A DNA stretch of 64,000 bases from Bacteroidia bacterium. Lineage in GTDB: Bacteria > Bacteroidota > Bacteroidia > Chitinophagales > Chitinophagaceae. The stretch is from positions 57,077 through 121,076 of the forward strand of contig JAUHYD010000014.1 of the NCBI GenBank assembly GCA_030426665.1. Direction: 5' to 3'. A program made the position numbers and the translations under genes. The notes under the pieces are model-generated. The model was not told where the DNA came from and ran no database searches. It saw only the letters and a program-made list of their open reading frames with translations. Shown piece after piece: positions 43,639-51,500 of this stretch; position 1 is the first letter of the stretch, and the number at the start of each line of letters is the position of its first letter.

Positions 43639-44214
43639 TTACGCTCCTTCCAGAGCAATGATTGTTGATACACCTCCCGAATAATCATACAACGGACGGC
43701 TATAGTCTCCTTTGAACATCAGAGTGGCGCCGTTATTGTCATCGAAAGCCTTTCCGCTACCTCCGTCTGTACCATCCATCACTACACGGAAATTTGGTAT
43801 AATGTCGGAGTTCACAATGCTCTCGCCCATTACCATAATTACTCCGTTGTTCATCTCTATAACAAAGCCTAAGCTGTTACAGGAAGAGGCTTCTTGCATA
43901 TGAGATAGAAATACCGTCAATTCGGCTCCAAATACGGGCACCTGAAGCGTAAGAGTATGAGCATACTTATTACTTGCGCCCTTAAGGGTTTGGGTAGATT
44001 TTAACTCCCCTTCTAAGTAGTTGAACTTAATAGGAAAGAACCCACTGCCACCCAGTACAGTTGCAGTCCCGGCAAGCGCAACAGCGCTATATGATCCGAG
44101 GGCTGTTGGTTGTGTCCAGTCAAAGTCTGCAGGGTCAAATACCCATACTCTACTGATACCTCCGGAGTTCTGTCCGCAGGTAGGTTGGTATGCTGATGCC
44201 TTAATTGTTAACAT
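43639..44214 (-). CDS. Probable major tail tube protein
   Basis: 191 residues, beta-rich. Opens with SAYQPTCGQNSGGISRVWVFDPADFDW, and has GSGFFPIKFNYLEGELK, TLTLQVPVFGAEL and GVIMVMGES segments as in tail-tube-like proteins near capsid genes of Bacteroidota phages. Placement between capsid and portal fits a structural role. The assignment is by pattern only. Confidence 0.5.
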   Translation of the reverse strand: MLTIKASAYQPTCGQNSGGISRVWVFDPADFDWTQPTALGSYSAVALAGTATVLGGSGFFPIKFNYLEGELKSTQTLKGASNKYAHTLTLQVPVFGAELTVFLSHMQEASSCNSLGFVIEMNNGVIMVMGESIVNSDIIPNFRVVMDGTDGGSGKAFDDNNGATLMFKGDYSRPLYDYSGGVSTIIALEGA

Positions 44215-44266
44215 TGTCTTATATTGAAATTGTTATCGAATACTATTTTTAACTTGTTTCCTGTCT

Positions 44267-44725
44267 TTACCTAATCAGGACATGGACTCGCCACGACACA
44301 TCATTTTGAACTTCATCTACAGCTGTCGTTCTATACACGAACATGTACCCGGTATATGGATTACCTATGCCGCCATTAACGTCATACATGAAGTACTGAG
44401 CATCTGTTGATGTAGTCAAGGTTTCCGTATTTAATAGCACCCAACCCGATGTGCCTCCGGATAGCCTCGTTGCCCATACTTCTACAACAGAGCTATCAAT
44501 GTCATTGCCACTGACAAAGTTTGCTTCTATCTGAAAGCTCACACTATTACGGTGTGGGTTTAGTGGCGTCATAACGGTATCTCTTGCTCCGTCACTGATA
44601 GTGTCAAGAACAGTAGAGAAACAACCGGATGCGCCCCTGACGGTAAAGTCACCTCCTATGTTCTGGGCCTGTGTTGCTCCTATCATCGAAAAGAAGGAAA
44701 GGAGTACTATTAAGAATGTTTTCAT
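44267..44725 (-). CDS. Phage-encoded exported protein next to the capsid gene
   Basis: 152 residues. Signal peptide 1-20 ends at ATQAQ. The mature part is beta-rich (NSVSFQIEANFVSG, SSVVEVWATRL, YTGYMFVYRTTAVDEVQ). It lies between the capsid and tail tube genes and so is coexpressed with virion proteins, yet carries an export signal. No family recognised. Confidence 0.6.
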   Translation of the reverse strand: MKTFLIVLLSFFSMIGATQAQNIGGDFTVRGASGCFSTVLDTISDGARDTVMTPLNPHRNSVSFQIEANFVSGNDIDSSVVEVWATRLSGGTSGWVLLNTETLTTSTDAQYFMYDVNGGIGNPYTGYMFVYRTTAVDEVQNDVSWRVHVLIR

Positions 44726-44779
44726 TGAATCGTTATTTGTTGTTTACGTTATTGTTTAATTCCTGAATCAGATTACCAC

Positions 44780-45799
44780 CTATATGCTGGTGATTCCAAA
44801 TACAGTATGCTGTGGTGCACGCATCTGCACGCCCGCTACCATGTGTTGCTTCATTCTCCAGATATCATCGTCTTCACTGTACCATACCCTCACCGCCTGG
44901 TCAAGGTTGGCACCTCCACCATATTTCTTATCTGTACCAAATACGAAGTTTCCGTTGATGGTCAGGATACACATGTGTGCTTCTGTTCCGCTATTAAGCG
45001 CAGATAGTATCGGATTCCACGTTTTTTCTACGTAAATAGGTATGCCCAGATAATTCAATACAGGGATGCCGTTTTGTAATAGCATAGGAGCTATGTTCGA
45101 TGGAGTACCGGTAGCTATCAGGTACTTCTGGTAGGCTTCCGCAAACTTCCTGTCTACTGTGAATGCCAAATCTTCCTCTAGCATGGAATCCATAATATCC
45201 GTTCTACGGTTGTATGCGTCTTCCAGAGCGTTGTATGCCTGTGTCGGAGTTATCGAGCCACTAGGCAATGCGGTCATTACCTGTCCTGCAGCAATAGTAC
45301 TATCAGCGATATACTCAGTAATCTTGCGCACCGCACCGTCATAGCTGTTCCAGTTCCATACTTTGTTGGCATCATCTGCACGGGATACATCACCGAAGTA
45401 GACATTTGTAAGCATATCCATTCTTGTGCCACGCTTAAGAATGTCAAAAGTGATATTTCTGAAAATCTCCGGTTGGTCTCTCAGGTCCCGCAGATCTCCT
45501 GCATAAAACTCTTCCTGGCAAAATTCTGTTGCCGAATAAAGCTCCGTCACTGTCAACTTGCGACTGCCGGTTGTTCCTACCTGACTCCATACAGTCTTAC
45601 AGCTCCTATCCTTACGCCTCGTGAAGTTCTGCTTCTGAAATACATCTATCATAGACATGCCATTCGCCAACGAAACATTGTCCACTATCTCGAATAAGTG
45701 AAGCGTATCCGGATACATCGTGTCGCCGGGCTTAATGTCAGCGAATGATGGCTGAACAACCAAGTCATAGAATGCTTGCGGTTTGAGTTGTATTTTCAT
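44780..45799 (-). CDS. Major capsid protein
   Basis: 339 residues, fitting an HK97-fold capsid. Recognisable: ELYSATEFCQEEFYAGDLRDL in the N-terminal arm, the ALEDAYNRRTDIMDSMLEEDL helix, and the C-terminal PVLNYLGIPIYVEKTW with the late HMVAGVQMRAPQHTVFG. It follows the protease and a short beta protein in the usual head order. The N-terminal arm may be trimmed by the protease. Confidence 0.72.
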   Translation of the reverse strand: MKIQLKPQAFYDLVVQPSFADIKPGDTMYPDTLHLFEIVDNVSLANGMSMIDVFQKQNFTRRKDRSCKTVWSQVGTTGSRKLTVTELYSATEFCQEEFYAGDLRDLRDQPEIFRNITFDILKRGTRMDMLTNVYFGDVSRADDANKVWNWNSYDGAVRKITEYIADSTIAAGQVMTALPSGSITPTQAYNALEDAYNRRTDIMDSMLEEDLAFTVDRKFAEAYQKYLIATGTPSNIAPMLLQNGIPVLNYLGIPIYVEKTWNPILSALNSGTEAHMCILTINGNFVFGTDKKYGGGANLDQAVRVWYSEDDDIWRMKQHMVAGVQMRAPQHTVFGITSI

Positions 45800-45852
45800 T
45801 AATAATTATTTATTGTATGCTGTTTATAATAAGTTGTCTGATTACTCTTTGC

Positions 45853-46239
45853 TTAGCACGCTACTACGTTCACATACCGGATATTACCCGATGCTGGTGA
45901 GGTTGTTGCAACATTGTACACACTGCCGTCTGCTGTCAGCCTGTTGTCAGTCACAAACATTACGTTTACACTCATGCCATCGATAGGGTCAAGACCTGAT
46001 ACATCAACCGCATCATTACCCTCCGCAGCACTGATAGATCCAAGGGCTACATTGCCAAAAGCGTCAGTCACCCTGATATGAATGATAGTAATGTCGTCAC
46101 CAGAAGGAAGGGTTGACGTATCCGTAACTGTTACCGTTTTTGCGCTTGAATCGTATGCATAAGTCGCAGAGGGCGCAAAACCAATAGCGCAACTCCGTGC
46201 GTTGATATTGATGATTCCTGAATTACTAATTGGCGTCAT
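45853..46239 (-). CDS. Head decoration-type protein
   Basis: 128 residues, Ser/Thr/Val-rich and almost entirely beta (SATYAYDSSAKTVTVTDTS, ITIIHIRVTDAFG). Place between protease and capsid is the usual site for decoration or stabiliser proteins. No named family. Confidence 0.5.
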   Translation of the reverse strand: MTPISNSGIININARSCAIGFAPSATYAYDSSAKTVTVTDTSTLPSGDDITIIHIRVTDAFGNVALGSISAAEGNDAVDVSGLDPIDGMSVNVMFVTDNRLTADGSVYNVATTSPASGNIRYVNVVAC

Positions 46240-46289
46240 TGCCTTTATATTTATGAATTAGATAATATTGTTTCTGTACTCGTTACTTA

Positions 46290-47402
46290 CTACACCTCAA
46301 TACTTACACCCTCATGGTTGTAGGGGTTTTTGTCTTCAGGGGCAAGCTTATTCTTTTCTCCTCCCGGCTTACCTATCTTATCAGCTACCTCATTAAGAAG
46401 GTTCTCGAACTTCTCTTCGTTCACAAACCCCTTCGTAGCATCGGTGATGGCATTAGTCACACTCTCCGGCACGTTTTCCAATGCCTTGTTGACAGCAGCC
46501 TGTACCGCGTTGGTCAGCGTTTCACCTCCCAAAGCAGCTTGTACCGCATTGGCAATGTCCGCTTCTCTGGTCTCGTCAAACTTTTTAAACCCGTTGGTGA
46601 TGGCATTTGCTACCACATTTTCCATTTCCTCCGGCTTCATGTTAGATTTTAGCAGCCCTTTTATGCTTGCCATCAGGTCGTTTTTGAATTTTTCGAAATC
46701 CATTTTATCAGTATTTGAATTTGTAATAGATGAGTTGTATTTATTCAGCACAGCCATATTGCTATACGGCCAGTGTTTTTCTTCGATTTCGTTTTTGAGT
46801 GGCGCGTAACCAGTACAGGAGGCAACAAAACCCTTATCGGAGATTTCCTTACCGGTAAACCATGTTTCTTTATCCATCAGGTCAGATACCACAGCCTTAC
46901 TCATGCCTGTTTTCTCCGCGTAGAAGTCCACAATCATGTTGTTGAACTTCCGCATAGTCTTGGCGTAGTTCTCAACGTCATTCACATTGCCCCAGATACC
47001 ACCGGAAACATTGTGTATCAACCACGAAGTGTTTTTACTTACCTCTCCACCGTTCTTCCCTGCCATTACTAAGTAAGTAGCAGACGAACACACCATACCG
47101 CGTCCGTAGGTGTTGATATTCCAGCCCTTATTGTTGAGGTCTTGAATAGTGTCGTGCATCGCCATTGCATCGCCTACGTGGCCACCGTAGGAATTTACAT
47201 AGACGTTTACATCTGTGTAGCCAAGGTTAAGCAGCTCGTTGCGGAATGACTTGTAAGAGACGCTCGTTTCATCACTGAACCAATCTTTTAAAATGTCCTG
47301 TGTAGAGGCATCAACAATATCACCATCAATGAAAATATCAGCACTTTTCTGCGCTTCATTCTTTACAATCGAATAGTTGAATATGGTAATCGGACACTTC
47401 AT
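46290..47402 (-). CDS. Prohead protease (ClpP-type) fused to scaffold-like region
   Basis: 370 residues from MKCPITIF. ClpP fold: oxyanion region NSYGGHVGDAMAMHD, nucleophile Ser106 in GMVCSSATYLVMAG, catalytic His130 (WLIHN) and Asp177 (MDKETWFTG). After about 220 the chain is Ala/Glu/Asn-rich and helical, probably an internal scaffold removed on maturation. The -7-like TAAACTTTG is five bases before the ATG, so the mRNA may be leaderless. Two paired boxes overlap this promoter region (47416-47430 and 47436-47450). Confidence 0.85.
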   Translation of the reverse strand: MKCPITIFNYSIVKNEAQKSADIFIDGDIVDASTQDILKDWFSDETSVSYKSFRNELLNLGYTDVNVYVNSYGGHVGDAMAMHDTIQDLNNKGWNINTYGRGMVCSSATYLVMAGKNGGEVSKNTSWLIHNVSGGIWGNVNDVENYAKTMRKFNNMIVDFYAEKTGMSKAVVSDLMDKETWFTGKEISDKGFVASCTGYAPLKNEIEEKHWPYSNMAVLNKYNSSITNSNTDKMDFEKFKNDLMASIKGLLKSNMKPEEMENVVANAITNGFKKFDETREADIANAVQAALGGETLTNAVQAAVNKALENVPESVTNAITDATKGFVNEEKFENLLNEVADKIGKPGGEKNKLAPEDKNPYNHEGVSIEV

Positions 47403-47415
47403 TACCACAAAGTTT

Positions 47416-47450
47416 ATAATAAAATGATAATAAACTTATCGTTTTGATAT
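47416..47450. promoter_or_regulatory. Paired operator-like boxes before the protease-capsid operon
   Basis: ATAATAAAATGATAA (47416-47430) and TTATCGTTTTGATAT (47436-47450; reverse complement ATATCAAAACGATAA). Centres at 47423 and 47443, 20 bases apart, the same spacing as before the 61399 gene. The first box touches the -7-like element of the protease gene. Confidence 0.65.
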
Positions 47451-47451
47451 A

Positions 47452-47482
47452 AAGTGTAGCCTGTTTTGGCTACACTTTTTTT
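47452..47482 (+). repeat. Inverted repeat with T-run overlapping the promoter of the 47-residue membrane gene
   Basis: Arms AAGTGTAGCC/GGCTACACTT with loop TGTTTT, then five T more. The -33 element TTTTG (47464-47468) lies in its loop. It can work as a terminator for plus-strand reads or as an operator. Confidence 0.5.
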
Positions 47483-47495
47483 CGTCTTATATTTG
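47464..47495 (+). promoter_or_regulatory. Promoter of the small membrane protein gene, leaderless
   Basis: TTTTG (47464-47468), 19 bases, TATATTTG (47488-47495): close to the ideal host promoter. After GTAA the GTG start of the 47-residue gene follows at 47500. Confidence 0.72.
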
Positions 47496-47499
47496 GTAA

Positions 47500-47643
47500 G
47501 TGAAGTGGTTCTGGATATTGGTCGTAATTTTCTTTACTGCATTGGTTGTGTACTCAATTCATGAGTTTGCAGGCTTTAATATATTCATGGTAGGCATGAT
47601 GCTATGGGCGTGGCTAAAGGGAACTGATAGACTAAAGATATAA
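47500..47643 (+). CDS. 47-residue two-helix membrane protein (lysogenic accessory gene candidate)
   Basis: A GTG-started frame of 47 codons and TAA. Opening MKWFWILVVIFFTALVVY is a strong hydrophobic helix; after a short HEFAG turn comes a second one (FNIFMVGMMLWAWL), then a basic end (KGTDRLKI). It runs against the late operon and has its own host-type promoter. The TAA ends directly beside the stop of the minus-strand HTH gene. Small membrane proteins in this position commonly give superinfection exclusion; that role is inference. Confidence 0.62.
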   Translation: MKWFWILVVIFFTALVVYSIHEFAGFNIFMVGMMLWAWLKGTDRLKI

Positions 47644-47859
47644 TCACCCGCACTTCTTACACTTCTTATAAACATTACTCCTGGTCGTATTCAGGTCCAC
47701 TGCTATCTCTCCATAGCTGCGCCCCTTGGTTCTTTCGATGCACACGAAAGCCTGCACCTTATCAATGCCGGCAATAGAGCAAAAGAAGTCAAACCGCTCC
47801 AATGCCAGCTGCATCAGTTCGCCATCCAACTTCTCTATTTTCTTTTCGTTTAACTCCAT
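47644..47859 (-). CDS. Small helix-turn-helix protein
   Basis: 71 residues. The C-terminal part (RTKGRSYGEIAVDLNTTRSNVYKKCKKC) is a sigma-factor-region-4-like helix-turn-helix; the N-terminal 40 residues are helical and acidic. It sits in the accessory module between tape measure and protease and could regulate the paired boxes upstream of the protease; this is inference. No clear promoter of its own. Confidence 0.6.
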   Translation of the reverse strand: MELNEKKIEKLDGELMQLALERFDFFCSIAGIDKVQAFVCIERTKGRSYGEIAVDLNTTRSNVYKKCKKCG

Positions 47860-47939
47860 TTATGTTATAAATTGCACTATTTTTTTAACACGCATATTCT
47901 ACATAAAAGGCTAACATTGAAAATATACATTGCAGTATT

Positions 47940-48479
47940 TTAGAATTGAGATTTTGCCATAGATAATGCCGTTTCTAATTCTGTAAGAGACTTTAAGTCA
48001 AGAGGAATGACAGAAAACACCTCAGAATCTCTCAATTGTAAAGAAACGTCCCATTCGTTTTCCTTTTCTTGAGAACATCCAATCGAAATATTCTCGCGAC
48101 TCATATAGTTGTAGTAAACTTCTGTATGCGCATTCACATTCGACGGTATAACCTTTTCTCTTATAATCTTAATAATTTTAAGAAACCCATCTACTTCATC
48201 CTCATCTAATACACGACCAATTATAGGGTTAAAGCGTGATTCGTCATTCCTGTAACTAAATCTTATCCCCTTTGCATTTACGCCAGATATCATATCGGTA
48301 TATGTTACTACCTCAATTTTCATTTTTTGCACTATAGCAACTTGAATATATTCGCGCTTAATTAAAGACTTAGATTTTCCTAAAAAATCTTCAACTTTAC
48401 TGATCTTATTTTCTTGAGCCAACGTGTTGGCTATAGAAAATAAAAATAACGCAATAGTTACTGTAATAAATTGTTTCAT
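47940..48479 (-). CDS. Leaderless secreted moron protein
   Basis: 179 residues from MKQFITVTIALF. Signal peptide ends NTLAQ. The mature part is a small mixed alpha/beta protein (SLIKREYIQVAIVQ, GIRFSYRNDESRF, EVDGFLKIIKIIREKVI, SLQLRDSEVFSVI) like domains of unknown host secreted proteins. More AT-rich than the virion genes on both sides, with its own TATATTTG box four bases before the ATG: all signs of a moron expressed in the lysogen. Function unknown. Confidence 0.7.
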   Translation of the reverse strand: MKQFITVTIALFLFSIANTLAQENKISKVEDFLGKSKSLIKREYIQVAIVQKMKIEVVTYTDMISGVNAKGIRFSYRNDESRFNPIIGRVLDEDEVDGFLKIIKIIREKVIPSNVNAHTEVYYNYMSRENISIGCSQEKENEWDVSLQLRDSEVFSVIPLDLKSLTELETALSMAKSQF

Positions 48480-48483
48480 TCTA

Positions 48484-48491
48484 CAAATATA
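48484..48491 (-). promoter_or_regulatory. -7 element of the secreted moron, leaderless
   Basis: TATATTTG on the minus strand, followed by TAGA and the ATG at 48479. Confidence 0.65.
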
Positions 48492-48558
48492 CCACATGAG
48501 ATATATACAACAAACTCATTAAATTCCTCCAATTTAGCTTTTTCAACAAAACCGATTA

Positions 48559-51500
48559 CTATATTGTGCCTACCTGTACCGCCTTGTCATACCCTTTATT
48601 ATAGCTACTTACCTCATGTGGGTTCAGCTTCACCTGTATTTGGTGCACATGACTCGTTAATGCCATAACTGCTGCTGTCGTCTTAGCAATATCAGTAGAG
48701 TTAGTAACAAGACCCTGCATGATCTTGCTACCGCCCACCTGACCCCCATATGCTGCCATCTCATGCTTTCGCTCATAGTGCCGTCCTATAAACCTAGGCA
48801 CCTGCGAGTGTTCGGCCAACCACCCCTTACCACTATCAAAAGATGGTGCAGACAATGTAGCCTTACTCCATCCCGGCGCAAAGTCTCTGCCTCCACCGTA
48901 TGCATTCACCCCGCTTGCTATCTGCTTGGGTGTGCCACTCAGAGTAATCACCTTGTTGCTCTGTGCGCTGCGCTTGTTCACTATCGCCAGTTCCTTAGCC
49001 TCCGCTTCAAACGTCCTGCCTCGGAACATAAACGGCGTACCGCCTCTGCTATGGCTATTACCGCCAAACTCTCCACCATCACCCGGCACATCCCCGCCCT
49101 CACCATATGCAGGTGTCGAAGCAGCTAATCCAATCTTAGCCGCATACGTAGCAGCTAAGATGCCCTCCTGTATGCTTATTTGTGCTAATCCATCTGGTCG
49201 CCAGATATTGGCAGCTACTATCTTTAATGCAGCTGCTGCGTACTCTATTGCCATAGCTTGCAGTGTTCTGCGCTTCTGCTTTTCGGCAGCGTCACGGTCT
49301 CTCCGGTCTTGCTCCAGCATCATCGCTTTGTCAAGGTTGTCCTTCTCCCGGGCACTCTGTACCTGAGACTCTAGCTTTCGACGGTTCCAATCCTGTTCCC
49401 TGTCACGCCTCCTGTCTTCTATGGCATCTCTTTGGGCAGCAGCTTGCATCATGCTTTGTCCAATGGTCTCCGCTACCTGTAGTCCGCCCATCATCACCTG
49501 TCGCTTATGCTCCAGATTTCTGGCATCCATTTCAGCCAGTAGGTTATACCGCTGCACCTCATTATTCAAGGCACGTTCGTTCAGTTCTTTCAGCTTATCG
49601 TGGTACTCCCGGGCATTCAGCAACTTCTTGCCGTAAAGGCGCTCAGTAGCTTTCAGTTCCTTATCTATGGTATTATCACTCACGGCAAGCATGTCCAACT
49701 CGCTACGCTGACTGATACGCTCCATGATATCTTTCTTCTTGCCGGGACCTGTGGTAGGGTCTGCGATAGCCTTACGGGTCGCTTCTATTCGGCTCTTGGT
49801 CAGCTTCAGCAAACTATCCTTTTCTTTATTCTGGATATATTTATACGCCTGATTCACAGCCTCTCTATTCATCTGCTCCACACTCATATTGTGCTTATGC
49901 TCAATCTCCTGTAACACCTTTGCTCGTTTGGCAGCATTCTTGGCGCTGGTTTTGTGATACTTCTGGTCTAAGTCGTCCATACGGGACATGTAGTCCTGGT
50001 AGTAAGTTACTAAGTGACTATAATAATCCTCCTTTGCTGTTGCCTTCTCGTAGTCGGTACTTTTATTGGTGTCGGTTACAGCTTCCATTTTTATTTTGGC
50101 TTCTGTTTTTTGCTGCTCCAACCGAGCGTTAAGCCCTTCCGCGTCTATCTGGAAGTACTTATCGTTGTACTTTTTCTGGCTTTCGAGCATTTCAAGGTGT
50201 AGCTTCGCCCGCGCTTGCTGCTCTGCCGGATTACTACCAACAATGGTCTCTATCTTCTGCTGTATGGCAGCTTGCTCTATCTTCTGACTCTCTTCAAGAT
50301 ACGTACGCTCATTGTCGATCATACGACCGTTATATGTTTTTTTAAGGGCATCCTCTTCCATGTACGCCGTTTTTAGGGCGGTCAGCTTATTGTCTCGCTC
50401 AGCATTCGCTAGCTTCATTCCGTTTGTTTCCCCACCACTAAGTCTGCTTCCTTTGTATTTGTAAGCATCTTTATCCATCATCTTGAACGAATGTTCCAAC
50501 TCATCACGAAGTGCCTTAATGTGATACCTTGCTTCCGCTTTAGTAGCTTCCCCTGAAACGCCGTCATATAATTTTCTCTTCCATTTTTCTATCTCTGCTT
50601 CAATGTCTTTAGGCGCTTTGCCTCCTGCCTCAAACCACGCTTCCAGTTCGAGGGTCATGTCTTGTGATAGGCTTTCGTACTGAGAATCACCCTTTTTATA
50701 ATGAGCATCTCTCAAATCTTTCAACTCCTGAAAGGTTGCTTCTATCTCTTCCTTCTTGCGCCCTACAGCAGCTTCAGCAGCCAGCTTTTCTTTCAAAGCT
50801 TTAGATATTAATTTATCGGCTATTCTTGTCTTTTCGTCAACTTCGGCTTGCTTCTTGTGTACATTGTCGAGAGCTGCATCCAGATCGCTAAACGCCGACA
50901 TTCTTTCGGGAGACACTAAAGATGGCAAATACTTCTTTTCTGTTTCAGACAAATCAGATTGCGCCAGCTTCCCATTCGCTTTTTTTTGCAATAACCCATA
51001 CTCCACATTGTCCAATTCTAGCCGTTTCTTTGCAAGGTCTGCTTGTATCGATGCAACAGCTTCATATTCTGCTTTCTTTTTTAAGGTTGACAGATATTTA
51101 TTAAGCTGTACTTGTGCCTCCGACGTTTTTAGTGTAAGACGAGTAAAGGAATCAACATATTCATCCAAGATGTTTGTTGCTTTTTCTGTCTCAAAACTCT
51201 GAATAGTAAGGTCTTTTGTGTAGTCACCACCTATTTCTTTCAGTTCTTTCAGTGCCTTTGTCTGGGCCTCCGTACTCGCTGTCCTGTCTTTTATTACACT
51301 GGTCAGCGTCTTTATTTTGTTCGCAGTGTCTACATCTTGTAGTTCCGCTTTATGCTTAACCTCTTGTTGTAACAAAAGCAATCTCGCATGATCCTTCAAT
51401 GCTTCATTATTTCCCCTGAAGGCATTGGTAAGGTAGTATATACCCCCTGCCAATGCACCTGCTGCTATAGATAGCCCAATAATCAAAAGCGCCGCAGCCC

